DNA from: Lacrimispora sphenoides
GTDB lineage: Bacteria > Bacillota > Clostridia > Lachnospirales > Lachnospiraceae
Direction: 5' to 3'
NCBI RefSeq assembly: GCF_900105215.1
Contig: NZ_FOIP01000002.1
Span: 310,001 to 374,000 of the forward strand
DNA: 64,000 nt
Positions 1 through 8,949 of the stretch are shown here, piece by piece; positions within the stretch are counted from its first letter, which is position 1; each line of letters starts with the position of its first letter. The position numbers and the translations under genes are program-made. A model generated the notes under the pieces. It was not told where the DNA came from and searched no databases. It saw only the letters and a list, made by a program, of their open reading frames with translations.

Positions 1-2
1 AG

Positions 3-236
3 TTGCTGGGTACCATGGAGTTAAAGGGCCTGACGGCGGCCGGGATGCGAATTGGACTGATCTATCTCGTTGGACTGATCATTTACCTGGGAATCAGTGC
101 TGCTGTATATATGAAGCGATACGAATATGCCAGCCGTGGTACAAAGGTATATTTGGCAAAATTAAAAAGGCTGGACAAGCGGTATGAGGGAAATACCAGA
201 CCTTTAAAAAGAACTAAGGGAGGACGAACATCATGA
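3..236 (+). CDS. C-terminal end of a membrane protein (5' end outside window)
   Basis: The reading frame is open to the left window edge, so this is probably the tail of a longer gene. One hydrophobic segment (about residues 17-37 of the visible part) is followed by a strongly basic, presumably cytoplasmic tail rich in Lys and Arg. The stop overlaps the start of the next membrane-protein gene (ATGA type overlap), implying co-transcription and translational coupling with it. I do not recognise a family; a permease-like subunit is possible but not shown. Confidence 0.55.
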   Translation: MLGTMELKGLTAAGMRIGLIYLVGLIIYLGISAAVYMKRYEYASRGTKVYLAKLKRLDKRYEGNTRPLKRTKGGRTS

Positions 237-1180
237 TGAGCCTTCTTGTATTTAAAGAACGATTGAAAGAGTTTTATGCCAGGTATGAAATTTATATAAC
301 GCCTGTGATCAAATTTCTATTCAGTCTCCTGGCGTTTTCTCTGATGAATAAGAATATTGGCTTTATGACAAAGCTAACGGAGCCATACATTCCATTAGTA
401 CTGGCTCTGGTATGCTCTTTTTTGCCCTATGGAGCCATCTCCTTTCTGGCGGCATGCTTTATGCTTGCCCATCTGTCGGGAATTTCCCTTGAGATCACTC
501 TGGTCATGGCTGTTTTTATTGTGGTGGCAGGACTTCTTTATTACGGATTCCAGCCGGGTGACAGTTATCTGCTGGTGCTGACCCCGGTATTTTTCCTGTT
601 AAAGATCCCTTATGCGATCCCTTTGATCGTAGGGCTTTCAGGGAGCGCCATATCTGTGATACCGGTAAGCTGCGGTGTATTTATTTATTATACGCTTTTA
701 TATGTGAAGCAGAATGCAGGAGTGCTGACCAACGATATGTCGGTGGATGAAATCGTTAAATTCATGCAGCTCATGAAGGTTCTGCTGTCTAATAAGCTGA
801 TGCTTGTGATGGTTACGGCGTTTGCCCTTTCTCTTGTAGTGGTGGCGGTTACCCGTAGCTTATCCATGGATTATTCCTGGATCATTGCCATTGTGGCAGG
901 TACCATTGCACAGCTTGGTGTAATTTTTGTGGGAGATATCGTTGCAGATGTATCGGTATCGGTTATCGGACTCCTGGTAGGAATCCTGTTTTCCATCGTA
1001 ATTGCAGGGATTTATACATTTTTTGTCTTTGCAGTGGATTATTCCAGGACAGAATACGTACAATTTGAAGATGATGATTATTATTATTACGTCAAGGCAG
1101 TTCCTAAACTGACAGTCAGCGCGCCTGACGTGAAAGTTCAGAAAATCAATGCCAGAAAGCTCCAAAGGCCGCAGAGGTAG
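233..1180 (+). CDS. multi-pass membrane protein of unknown function
   Basis: A 315-residue protein with about seven or eight hydrophobic segments between residues 20 and 275 and a short basic C-terminal tail (after a run of Asp/Tyr residues near 280-287). A ribosome site (GGGAGGA) lies just upstream of two adjacent ATG codons. It overlaps the preceding gene and is 14 bp upstream of cdaA, so it is likely the second gene of an operon leading into c-di-AMP synthesis. No catalytic motif is visible. It may be a partner subunit of the preceding protein; no function is assigned. Confidence 0.7.
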   Translation: MMSLLVFKERLKEFYARYEIYITPVIKFLFSLLAFSLMNKNIGFMTKLTEPYIPLVLALVCSFLPYGAISFLAACFMLAHLSGISLEITLVMAVFIVVAGLLYYGFQPGDSYLLVLTPVFFLLKIPYAIPLIVGLSGSAISVIPVSCGVFIYYTLLYVKQNAGVLTNDMSVDEIVKFMQLMKVLLSNKLMLVMVTAFALSLVVVAVTRSLSMDYSWIIAIVAGTIAQLGVIFVGDIVADVSVSVIGLLVGILFSIVIAGIYTFFVFAVDYSRTEYVQFEDDDYYYYVKAVPKLTVSAPDVKVQKINARKLQRPQR

Positions 1181-1194
1181 GAAAATAAAGGGAG

Positions 1195-2076
1195 GTGGAG
1201 ACAATAGCAGATTTTTTAGACGGAATGTACTCCTGGGTATCGTTCCTGCCCAGAATATCGAAAACAAACTTAGTTGAAATTATTATCATAGCCGTTCTGC
1301 TGTATGAGCTGCTGACCTGGATCATGAATACAAGAGCATGGACATTATTAAAGGGAATTATTGTGATCCTTCTTTTCTATCTCTTTGCATATGTATTCCG
1401 GTTGGATAATATTTTTTGGATTCTCAATAAAATTGCTACGCCGGCTGTTACCATGGCGATTGTGATCTTTCAGCCGGAGCTTCGGAAGGCTCTGGAGCAG
1501 TTAGGAAGCAAGAATCCCTTTACGGGAATTCTCACCTTTGATGACGGCCGGGATAATTCCGCTTTTACGGATAAAACCATCAACGAGGTGGTAAAGGCTA
1601 CTTTTGAGATGGCAAAAGTCAAGACCGGAGCGCTCATGGTAATCGAACGAGTGGATTCTTTAAAGGAGATCGAACGAACTGGAATAGAAGTAGGTGGAGT
1701 TGTAAGCAGCCAGCTTATTATCAACATCTTTGAGCATAATACACCGCTTCACGACGGAGCGGTGGTAATCCGGGGAAACCGTGTTGCAGCGGCTACCTGT
1801 TACCTGCCTCTGTCCGATAATATGAGCATCAGCAAGGAACTGGGTACAAGACACAGGGCCGCAGTAGGTGTCAGTGAAGTGAGCGACAGCATTACCATTG
1901 TGGTATCGGAAGAAACCGGGCGTGTGACGGTGGCCCTGGAAGGCGGTCTTAGAAAGATTACAGATGCTGATATGCTCCGGTCAGTCCTTGCAGGTGTAAA
2001 ACAGGCGCAGGAGGAAGGAAGCAGATTCAGGATTTTGAAGGGAAGGCGTAAGAATGAAGGAAAAGCTGTTAAATAA
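1195..2076 (+). CDS. cdaA: membrane-bound diadenylate cyclase CdaA
   Basis: CdaA condenses two ATP to cyclic di-AMP, the second messenger for potassium/osmotic balance and cell-wall homeostasis. About three N-terminal transmembrane segments (residues 25-100) are followed by a FQPELRKALEQLG junction and the DisA_N catalytic domain with the DGA motif (residues 187-189, preceded by His) and the RHR motif (219-221). Length (293) is normal for the family. The start is GTG; the Shine-Dalgarno GGGAGG almost abuts it, an unusually tight spacing, but the resulting N-terminus (METI..) looks typical for Lachnospiraceae homologues. The gene overlaps ybbR by 23 bp. Confidence 0.95.
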   Translation: METIADFLDGMYSWVSFLPRISKTNLVEIIIIAVLLYELLTWIMNTRAWTLLKGIIVILLFYLFAYVFRLDNIFWILNKIATPAVTMAIVIFQPELRKALEQLGSKNPFTGILTFDDGRDNSAFTDKTINEVVKATFEMAKVKTGALMVIERVDSLKEIERTGIEVGGVVSSQLIINIFEHNTPLHDGAVVIRGNRVAAATCYLPLSDNMSISKELGTRHRAAVGVSEVSDSITIVVSEETGRVTVALEGGLRKITDADMLRSVLAGVKQAQEEGSRFRILKGRRKNEGKAVK

Positions 2077-3358
2077 TCTTGGACTGAAGCTCTCGTCTCT
2101 GGTGCTTGCCTTTGCAGTATGGATGGCTATTGTCAACATTTCCAATCCCATCATTGACGATTCCCAGATAGTTCCGGTGGAGGCGCGCAATGAGGACGTG
2201 CTGGAGGCTGCAAATTTAACCTATGAAAATATGGGAAAGGATTCGGTAACAGTCAGTTATCAGGTGAGAACAAGAGACCGTTCCCTGTTGAGGGCTTCGG
2301 ATTTTCATGCCTATGTTGATTTAAAGGACTATAACGTAACTGGAGCCATTCCAATCACGGTGGAAATTAATAAAGATAAAGAAAACCTTGTAAAGAGCGA
2401 TACCATTACGGCTAAGCCAATGGTGATGCGGATCAGAACGGAAGAGCTTCAGCGCAAGAAGTTTGATCTTCAGGTTCAGACCAAAGGAAGCCAGGAGGAC
2501 GGGTATGAACTGGGAATGATCACCCTGTCACCGGATTATGTGACAGTGGAAGGTCCTGAATCCCAGATCGGCCAGATCAACCATATGGGAATCGAAATTG
2601 ATGTGGATAATGCCAATGCGGATATAAAGGGAGTGGCTAATCCGGTCTTTTACGATGCCAACGGCAACAAGATGCCGGAACTGGAAAATAAGGTAACTGT
2701 CAACAGGCATGAGATCGAATATACGGTATCTGTGCTAAAGGCAAAAAATCTCACGATCAATTTCGAGGTTTCAGGGGAAGTGGCAAAAGGATACCGGTAT
2801 ACGGGATTGGAATCTAACTTTAAATCCGTGCCGGTGGTAGGTACGAATTCCCTTCTTGCCTCCTTGACCAGCTTATCTGTTTCTTCTGATAAGCTGAATA
2901 TTGACGGCGCCACCTCTGATAAGGTGGTTCAGCTGGATTTAAGCCAGTATCTGCCGCCAAACACCTCTATTGCAGGGGAAGAATATAAGAATGTAACCGT
3001 GAAGCTGAAGGTAGAACCATTGACTACCAGGGTATTCACTTTAAAACTGAAGAATCTGGATAAAAAAGGTGCAGAAGCTGATTACGATTACAGTTTTGAT
3101 AAAGAAACTTCTGATGTTACGGTAAAAGGGCTCAAAGCAGATTTGGATGCATTGACGGAAACGAACTTGAATGCAGTTCTTGACGTAACGGACCAGGAGG
3201 CTGGCCCTCATGCCGGAATGGTGACATTTGAGGTTTCAGGAGGATTTGAAGTGGTTGGTTATACACCTTTCAATGTGACGGTAACCCATAAGAATCCTGG
3301 ACCCGGAACGGATGAAAGTACTACAGCCACTTCTGCGGAAGTGCCTGAGTCACAATGA
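2054..3358 (+). CDS. cdaR: YbbR-domain protein, CdaA regulator (CdaR)
   Basis: One N-terminal membrane anchor (residues 9-28) is followed by an extracytoplasmic region built of about four YbbR-type beta repeats and a Thr/Ser/Glu-rich C-terminal tail. In Firmicutes CdaR binds and modulates CdaA from the outer face of the membrane. The 23-bp overlap with cdaA supports a stoichiometric partner role. The 434-residue length fits a multi-repeat YbbR protein. Function is inferred from the family and from synteny. Confidence 0.9.
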   Translation: MKEKLLNNLGLKLSSLVLAFAVWMAIVNISNPIIDDSQIVPVEARNEDVLEAANLTYENMGKDSVTVSYQVRTRDRSLLRASDFHAYVDLKDYNVTGAIPITVEINKDKENLVKSDTITAKPMVMRIRTEELQRKKFDLQVQTKGSQEDGYELGMITLSPDYVTVEGPESQIGQINHMGIEIDVDNANADIKGVANPVFYDANGNKMPELENKVTVNRHEIEYTVSVLKAKNLTINFEVSGEVAKGYRYTGLESNFKSVPVVGTNSLLASLTSLSVSSDKLNIDGATSDKVVQLDLSQYLPPNTSIAGEEYKNVTVKLKVEPLTTRVFTLKLKNLDKKGAEADYDYSFDKETSDVTVKGLKADLDALTETNLNAVLDVTDQEAGPHAGMVTFEVSGGFEVVGYTPFNVTVTHKNPGPGTDESTTATSAEVPESQ

Positions 3359-3395
3359 GAACGTTTGATGAAGGAATGGAGGGAGGGAATTCAGT

Positions 3396-3659
3396 ATGGT
3401 TAGTGCTAAAGTTGTTATAAAGAATCCTACCGGCCTGCACCTAAGGCCGGCGGGGATTCTTTGTAAGGAAGCCATGAACTTTAATTCTTCGGTGAGTTTT
3501 CGATTTAAGAACACCACCGCCAATGCGAAAAGCGTGCTTAGCGTATTGGGTGCCTGCGTAAAAAGCGGGGATGAGATTACTTTTGTCTGTGAGGGAGCAG
3601 ATGAGGAGGAAGCTCTGGCAACCATGGTCAAGGCTGTTGAAGAGGGTCTTGGCGAATAG
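3396..3659 (+). CDS. ptsH: phosphocarrier protein HPr
   Basis: HPr carries phosphate from enzyme I to sugar-specific EIIA in the phosphotransferase system. The 87-residue protein has the catalytic His15 in the motif GLHLRPA and the regulatory Ser46 in AKSVLSVLG, the HPr kinase site used for carbon catabolite control in Firmicutes. A good ribosome site (GGAGGGAGG) precedes the ATG. ptsI follows after 34 bp, so the two general PTS proteins form one unit here, downstream of cdaR. Confidence 0.95.
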   Translation: MVSAKVVIKNPTGLHLRPAGILCKEAMNFNSSVSFRFKNTTANAKSVLSVLGACVKSGDEITFVCEGADEEEALATMVKAVEEGLGE

Positions 3660-3693
3660 ATTAATGATCTAGTAATTAATAAGGAGGCTAATT

Positions 3694-5409
3694 ATGTTTA
3701 AAGGAACAAGTGCATCTGCGGGAATCGGTATTGGGAAGGCCGTTAACGTGGAAGAAGCAGAACTTAAGATCAGGAAAGAGGCAATAACGGATCCGGAGGC
3801 TGAAAAGGCCCGCTTTCAGGCAGCAGTCAAACAGGCCATGGAAGAGACAGGCCTTCTGGCACAGGATCTGGCAACTAAAGTGGGAGAGAAGGAAGCGGAG
3901 ATTTTAAATGGTCATTTATTGCTCCTTTCCGATCCAATGCTCACAGGTGAGATCGAAAATTCCATAACAGGGGAGAAGGTTAACAGCGAATATGCGGTTG
4001 AAAATGTATGCAATACTTATGCCGATATGTTTGCTTCTATGGGAGACGAGCTCATGCAGCAGAGAGCAACGGACATGCACGATATCAAAACCCGTGTGCA
4101 GAAGATACTTATGGGGGTAAGCTCTGTGGATATTTCCGCTCTGCCGGAAGGAAGTGTGATTGTAGCAAGAGATTTAACACCTTCCATGACAGCCGGGATC
4201 AATCCGGAAAAGGTAGTAGGTATTGTCACAGAACTGGGAGGAAAAACATCCCACAGTGCAATTCTTGCAAGAGCCTTGGAAATTCCTGCAGTGGTTGCCA
4301 TTGAGGGATTTTTAGGCCAGGTATCCGATGGAGATGATATGATACTGGATGGTTCTCAGGGAATTGTCATCGTAAAGCCGGAAGATTCGTTAAAAGCGGA
4401 GTATTCCGTAAAAAGAGAAGCCTTTTTAAAGGAAAAGAAGGAACTGGAGCAATACATCGGAAAGCCTACTGTGACAAAGGATGGCACGACCATTGAATTG
4501 GTAGCCAATATCGGAAAGCCTGAGGATGTGGAAAAGGTTCTACATTATGATGGGGAAGGAATCGGACTGTTCCGTACAGAATTTTTGTTTATGGACCGTA
4601 CATCAATGCCAACAGAGGACGAGCAGTATGAAGCTTACCGGAAGGTTGCGGTTGCTATGAACGGCAAGCCCGTGATTATCCGGACTCTGGATATCGGTGG
4701 AGACAAGGAAATCCCATACATGGGCCTTGAAAAGGACGAAAATCCATTTTTAGGATACAGAGCGATCCGTTTCTGCCTGGACCGGAAGGAAGATGTGTAT
4801 AAGCCTCAGCTGCGGGCCCTTTTAAGAGCCAGCGCGTTCGGGAACATCCGCATCATGGTTCCCATGGTGACCTGTCTGGAAGAGTTCAGGGAAGCAAAGG
4901 CACTTGTCGAGGAGCTTAAGAAAGAATTTGATGAAAAGGGAATAGCATATAAAAAGGACATACAGGTGGGAATCATGGTGGAGACAGCTGCCGCTTCTTT
5001 GATGGCGGATGCATTTGCAAAGGAAGTTGATTTCTTCAGCATCGGAACCAATGACCTGACCCAGTACACCATGTCCGTGGACAGGGGAAATGATAAGGTA
5101 TCCTACTTATATTCCCCGTTAAATCCTGCAGTATTAAGAAGCATCCGCCATGTCATTGAATGCGGACGCAGAGAAGGAATTATGGTTGGAATGTGCGGGG
5201 AGGCTGCCAGCGATCCCATGATCATCCCTCTGCTTCTGGCATTTGGCTTAAATGAATTCAGCATGAGTGCGTCGGCTATCTTAAACGCCAGAAAGCTGAT
5301 CACCGGCTACAGCATTAAGGATTTACAGGCAGTGGCAGAAAAGGCAATGTCCTATTCCACTGTAAAAGAGGTAGAAGATTACATGAGAGAGTTTATTAGT
5401 CATATATAA
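3694..5409 (+). CDS. ptsI: phosphoenolpyruvate-protein phosphotransferase (PTS enzyme I)
   Basis: Enzyme I autophosphorylates from PEP and passes the phosphate to HPr. The N-terminal HPr-binding/phosphohistidine domain carries GGKTSHSAILAR with active-site His187. The C-terminal PEP-binding barrel shows FRTEFLFM, the DIGGDK segment, the NPFLGYRAIR segment and GMCGE with the acid/base Cys. The 571-residue length is standard. The ribosome site AAGGAGG is well spaced. An intrinsic terminator follows 20 bp after the stop, closing the unit. Confidence 0.97.
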   Translation: MFKGTSASAGIGIGKAVNVEEAELKIRKEAITDPEAEKARFQAAVKQAMEETGLLAQDLATKVGEKEAEILNGHLLLLSDPMLTGEIENSITGEKVNSEYAVENVCNTYADMFASMGDELMQQRATDMHDIKTRVQKILMGVSSVDISALPEGSVIVARDLTPSMTAGINPEKVVGIVTELGGKTSHSAILARALEIPAVVAIEGFLGQVSDGDDMILDGSQGIVIVKPEDSLKAEYSVKREAFLKEKKELEQYIGKPTVTKDGTTIELVANIGKPEDVEKVLHYDGEGIGLFRTEFLFMDRTSMPTEDEQYEAYRKVAVAMNGKPVIIRTLDIGGDKEIPYMGLEKDENPFLGYRAIRFCLDRKEDVYKPQLRALLRASAFGNIRIMVPMVTCLEEFREAKALVEELKKEFDEKGIAYKKDIQVGIMVETAAASLMADAFAKEVDFFSIGTNDLTQYTMSVDRGNDKVSYLYSPLNPAVLRSIRHVIECGRREGIMVGMCGEAASDPMIIPLLLAFGLNEFSMSASAILNARKLITGYSIKDLQAVAEKAMSYSTVKEVEDYMREFISHI

Positions 5410-5429
5410 TGGACGACCAAAGGGGAAGT

Positions 5430-5461
5430 GCGGCTGTCGCTAGGGCGGCGGCTGCCTTTTT
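5430..5461 (+). terminator. intrinsic terminator after ptsI
   Basis: An 11-bp stem with G-U wobbles (GCGGCTGTCGC / GCGGCGGCTGC) and a four-base loop is followed by CTTTTT. It lies 20 bp past the ptsI stop and separates it from the next gene. Confidence 0.75.
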
Positions 5462-5505
5462 CCATATAAGACGGCGTTTCTATTATTTGCAAAAGGGGAT
5501 ATTTT

Positions 5506-6801
5506 GTGATGAGTGTTTATCTGATCAGCTATGGAGCGTCTTTTTTATTTGCAAGAGCAGGTTTCTATTGGCTGTCTGGTATTATATTAATACTGGCAGC
5601 TCTTTTCCTGTATTGGCGGGATTACCGCCGAACCGAGAATATCATTCATTTGAGGGGATTGTTTTCTCTGTTCTGGGTAGGAGGAGAAGGCATCGCCTGT
5701 TTTAAGCTCTCGGAGCTTTCTTTTGACTGGAATATTATTACGTGGCTCTGCTTTCTGGTTGCATTCCTGGGATTCTGGGTCACCTTTGAATTTTTTGCAA
5801 AGCTGCAGGGAGAATCAGGAGGGCAGCGTTCCAGCTGGTTCAGTTTTAAAGGCTATGAAAGGCCTCTGTTTCTATCTATGGTTTTTGTCACCTTTGTATC
5901 CCTTGCCGGCTTTATCGTTGAGGCGGCGGTACTGGGATTCATCCCCTTCTTTGTAAAAGGAGTGCCCCATGCTTACTCTACGTTCCATATAACAGGAATT
6001 CACTATTTCACTGTATCCTGTGTACTGGTGCCTGCGTTGTCGGTCCTTTATTTTTGCATAGAACAAGGGAGAAACGGCTTAAGGCTGATTCTGGCCATAC
6101 TTATGGACGTTATCGCATGTTTGATTCCGATTTTATGTGTGTCCAGGTTCCAGCTGATCCTTTCTGTGGGATTGGCAGTTCTCACCTATATTGCGATGGA
6201 GCACAGGCTGAAGATCACTTATGGGGTGGGCCTGGCGATCGGTATGATTCCCATTTATGTGATCCTCACCATTGCAAGAGGTCATGATGTCTCCTATTTA
6301 AATGGTATTTTTCAGATGAAAAACAGCCAGATGCCCATATTTATCACCCAGCCTTATATGTACATTGCGAACAACTACGACAATTTCAACTGTCTGGTGG
6401 AGTGGCTTCCGTCTCATACCTTTGGTCTTCGGATGCTCTTTCCCTTATGGGCGCTTACAGGGCTTAAATTCCTTGTCCCGGCTCTTGTGGATTTTCCCAT
6501 CTATGTGACAAAAGAGGAATTGACTACGGTTACCCTGTTTTATGATTCCTTTTATGATTTTGGAATCGTGGGTGTCCTGCTTTTTGGATGTATTCTTGGC
6601 GGAGTTGCGTTTTTCCTGGTGAAGATGGTAAAGCGTATCCGAAATCCCATCGGCTATCTGTTCTATGCCCAATTTGCCATGTATATGATCCTTTCTTTTT
6701 TCACGACCTGGTTCAGCAATCCCTCCACCTGGTTTTATTTTGTGATGACAGGGTTTTTATTCGTTTTCTGTTCGTGGAAGAACAATGGAAGACATGGATG
6801 A
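5506..6801 (+). CDS. O-antigen/oligosaccharide repeat-unit polymerase-like membrane protein
   Basis: A 431-residue protein with roughly ten to twelve transmembrane segments and a larger central loop (around residues 245-320, containing MYIANNYDNFNCL), the architecture of Wzy-type polysaccharide polymerases. The family link rests on overall pattern and local resemblance, not on a catalytic motif, because Wzy proteins conserve little. The start is GTG directly followed by ATG, with AAAAGGGG upstream. It stands alone between two terminators, away from a visible capsule cluster. It could join surface polysaccharide or teichoic-like repeat units. Confidence 0.65.
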   Translation: MMSVYLISYGASFLFARAGFYWLSGIILILAALFLYWRDYRRTENIIHLRGLFSLFWVGGEGIACFKLSELSFDWNIITWLCFLVAFLGFWVTFEFFAKLQGESGGQRSSWFSFKGYERPLFLSMVFVTFVSLAGFIVEAAVLGFIPFFVKGVPHAYSTFHITGIHYFTVSCVLVPALSVLYFCIEQGRNGLRLILAILMDVIACLIPILCVSRFQLILSVGLAVLTYIAMEHRLKITYGVGLAIGMIPIYVILTIARGHDVSYLNGIFQMKNSQMPIFITQPYMYIANNYDNFNCLVEWLPSHTFGLRMLFPLWALTGLKFLVPALVDFPIYVTKEELTTVTLFYDSFYDFGIVGVLLFGCILGGVAFFLVKMVKRIRNPIGYLFYAQFAMYMILSFFTTWFSNPSTWFYFVMTGFLFVFCSWKNNGRHG

Positions 6802-6815
6802 CGTGGATGATAAAT

Positions 6816-6852
6816 AAAAAAAGCTCCTGGAAAAAATCCGGGAGCTTTTTTT
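6816..6852. terminator. bidirectional terminator between convergent genes
   Basis: A 10-bp stem AGCTCCTGGA / TCCGGGAGCT (one wobble) with a short A-rich loop has an A-tract on its left and a T-tract on its right. It can therefore stop both the rightward polymerase-like gene and the leftward DUF4349 gene. Confidence 0.85.
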
Positions 6853-6870
6853 ATATGTCATGATTAGAAG

Positions 6871-7848
6871 TCAAACTTTGGGTGTGCCGGAAGGTTCTTT
6901 CTCCTCCTTGGTAAGAGCAATGGCAGGGAGTTTTTTCTTTCTTCGCCGGCGGAAGAAGATAATGGCAGTGGCGGCTGCTGCTATGGGGAACCAGAATGGA
7001 ATCGTAGTAATGATACCGATCGTAAGGCTTAACACGACATTCTTAAAAAGCTTAAGATTGCTTGTAAATCCATTACTTATGCGGGTACCGGCTGATTCCG
7101 GAGCAATGGGAGTAAATGTGGTGACCTCCCTGATACTGAGAGAAACCGTACTGTAATCCACCTGATTGTCGTAAAGCTTAAGCTGGGATTCCATGGATTC
7201 CAACTGATAGCGTATCTCAGAAAGCCTCTGCTGAAGGGTGATGACCGTATCAATTGATTCCGCCTTTTCAAGGAATTCCCACAGCTTTTCCTGCTCTATT
7301 TCCAGAGACTTCTTTCTGCTTTCCAGATCGCTGTACTGCAGTGTGACATCCTGGGTGGACTCGGATTTATTCGTGACATTTCCGTTTGTTTCTACTGTAT
7401 CGATAAAGCTGTCAATTTGGTTAACGGGAACCCGGACAGTCATATTGGCAAACCTTGGACTCGGACTTCCCATACGGTCCTGCCGGCTGCCTGACATGTC
7501 GGACTGTTCCACATTTCCGCCAAGCTGTGTGATTTTGGACTGCAGGTTTGACAGTAGTGTTTCAAACTCATTCGTTTCCACGTTCATGGATATGTTCCGT
7601 ATAAGCTTTCTTCCAGCCGGAAGCATCTGGCCGCCTCCGGCTTCGCTTGCCAGTGATGTTACCGACTTTTCCCCCGTCTCATTTTCATACTGGCTGTCTG
7701 CGCTAACCGAGTCATTTATCTCTGCAGGCATAGCACCCCCATAATCTGATGCGGCGTTCTGGGCCATTGTTGCGGACTTGCTTGAGCATGCACTTAAGCA
7801 GAGAACGAACAGAAGAGACGGAATAAATCCCCATTTTCTTATTCTCAT
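6871..7848 (-). CDS. DUF4349 family lipoprotein
   Basis: A lipoprotein signal with lipobox LSAC (Cys21) is followed by a linker, then a DUF4349 domain: a beta-rich part (residues 80-150), a long coiled coil (about 165-225) and a C-terminal transmembrane segment (about 275-300) ending in a basic RRRRKKK stretch. DUF4349 proteins are envelope proteins of unknown biochemical role; the fold of a stator-like coiled coil between two membrane anchors is typical. Start is ATG with AGGAGGGG upstream on the minus strand. It is monocistronic. Confidence 0.85.
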   Translation of the reverse strand: MRIRKWGFIPSLLFVLCLSACSSKSATMAQNAASDYGGAMPAEINDSVSADSQYENETGEKSVTSLASEAGGGQMLPAGRKLIRNISMNVETNEFETLLSNLQSKITQLGGNVEQSDMSGSRQDRMGSPSPRFANMTVRVPVNQIDSFIDTVETNGNVTNKSESTQDVTLQYSDLESRKKSLEIEQEKLWEFLEKAESIDTVITLQQRLSEIRYQLESMESQLKLYDNQVDYSTVSLSIREVTTFTPIAPESAGTRISNGFTSNLKLFKNVVLSLTIGIITTIPFWFPIAAAATAIIFFRRRRKKKLPAIALTKEEKEPSGTPKV

Positions 7849-7961
7849 TGAACCCCTCCTTTTATCAGCATATTTCTAAGAATCATGTGATATCCTTAGA
7901 ATAGCATGACGCCTTGACCATTTCAACAAAGGCAGAGGAAGCTTAAGAAAAACTTATATAT

Positions 7962-8804
7962 TTACACATTTTTAATAGTTTCAGATGGAGAAACGTGATA
8001 GTGTTTTTTATAGGCTCTGAAAAACGTTGAGTAGTTTTTAAAACCGCTGGCAAAGCATGCTTCGGTAACCGTCATTCCTGTTCTTAACAGATCCCTTGCC
8101 AAAGTCAGACGTTTTTCCGTGATATAATCAAACAGAGTGTAGCCGGTTTCCCCTTTGAATAAGTGCATCAGGTGATAACGGCTGATATAACAGGCCTCTG
8201 CAATTGTTTCCACGGTTATCTCCTCTGTTAAGTGATTGTTGATGTAGTCCATAATGTTAATAATGCGTCGGTCACCGGTGGAAGGGGGCAGGTATTGTAC
8301 CCGGTTGGCCAGGGAGGCCCGGTTTAACTGGATCATGAATTCCAGAAAAACCACCTGGCAGTACAAATCTCTGGCATATCCGTCATGGGTACAGGCGTAT
8401 TCCAGGTTCGCCAATGTGCGGTATATGCCGCTCTTTTCCATGGAATGAATCCGCAGGACGTGGGAGTGAAGCTCTTTCGATTTCTGAAAGCAGGTGCTCA
8501 AATCATAGCTGTCGGACCGGTAAGCCAGTAAGAAGCCGGGGGAAAGATAGACGATAATCCGTTCATAAGGCACCGAAGGATCGATGTCAGGCTTGTGAAT
8601 ATCGTTATGGCGGACCAGTATGATGTCGTAAGGCTTCAGTTTATAAGCGCATCCTTCAATCCGGTAAGTTACGGATCCACGTATGAATATGATAATTTTA
8701 TCAAAATCATGGTAATGGTATTCAAAATCCTGTTTTTTTGTATCGGTCAGATGAAACAGACGGAAATCACTGTTTAAATATCCCCGCTTTTCGTAGTTGT
8801 CCAT
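7962..8804 (-). CDS. AraC-family transcriptional regulator with cupin sensor domain
   Basis: An N-terminal cupin-like domain (residues 20-100, with HYHDFDKIIIF and the DIILVRHNDIHKP turn typical of AraC effector domains) is followed by two helix-turn-helix units (residues 180-278, ending SGFKNYSTFFRAYKKHYHVSPSE). Such proteins usually respond to a small molecule such as a sugar. It is transcribed divergently from the ddl/dapF-like pair with about 145 bp between the starts, so it is a candidate regulator of that pair; this is inference from position only. Confidence 0.88.
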   Translation of the reverse strand: MDNYEKRGYLNSDFRLFHLTDTKKQDFEYHYHDFDKIIIFIRGSVTYRIEGCAYKLKPYDIILVRHNDIHKPDIDPSVPYERIIVYLSPGFLLAYRSDSYDLSTCFQKSKELHSHVLRIHSMEKSGIYRTLANLEYACTHDGYARDLYCQVVFLEFMIQLNRASLANRVQYLPPSTGDRRIINIMDYINNHLTEEITVETIAEACYISRYHLMHLFKGETGYTLFDYITEKRLTLARDLLRTGMTVTEACFASGFKNYSTFFRAYKKHYHVSPSETIKNV

Positions 8805-8949
8805 ATCAATCTTAATCCTCCTGTATACTGCCTTTTATAATACAACATAATTTGCAATAAAAAAAGCATTATATTGATGGAAATGATAAATAGTGCTGTA
8901 TATAATGGAGTATATAAAACAAATGTGCAGGAACAGAAGGAAGACAAGA

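Noticed and set aside
5409..5705. Rightward frame directly after ptsI
   Set aside because: Its start overlaps the ptsI stop, it runs through the terminator and overlaps the polymerase-like gene in another frame.
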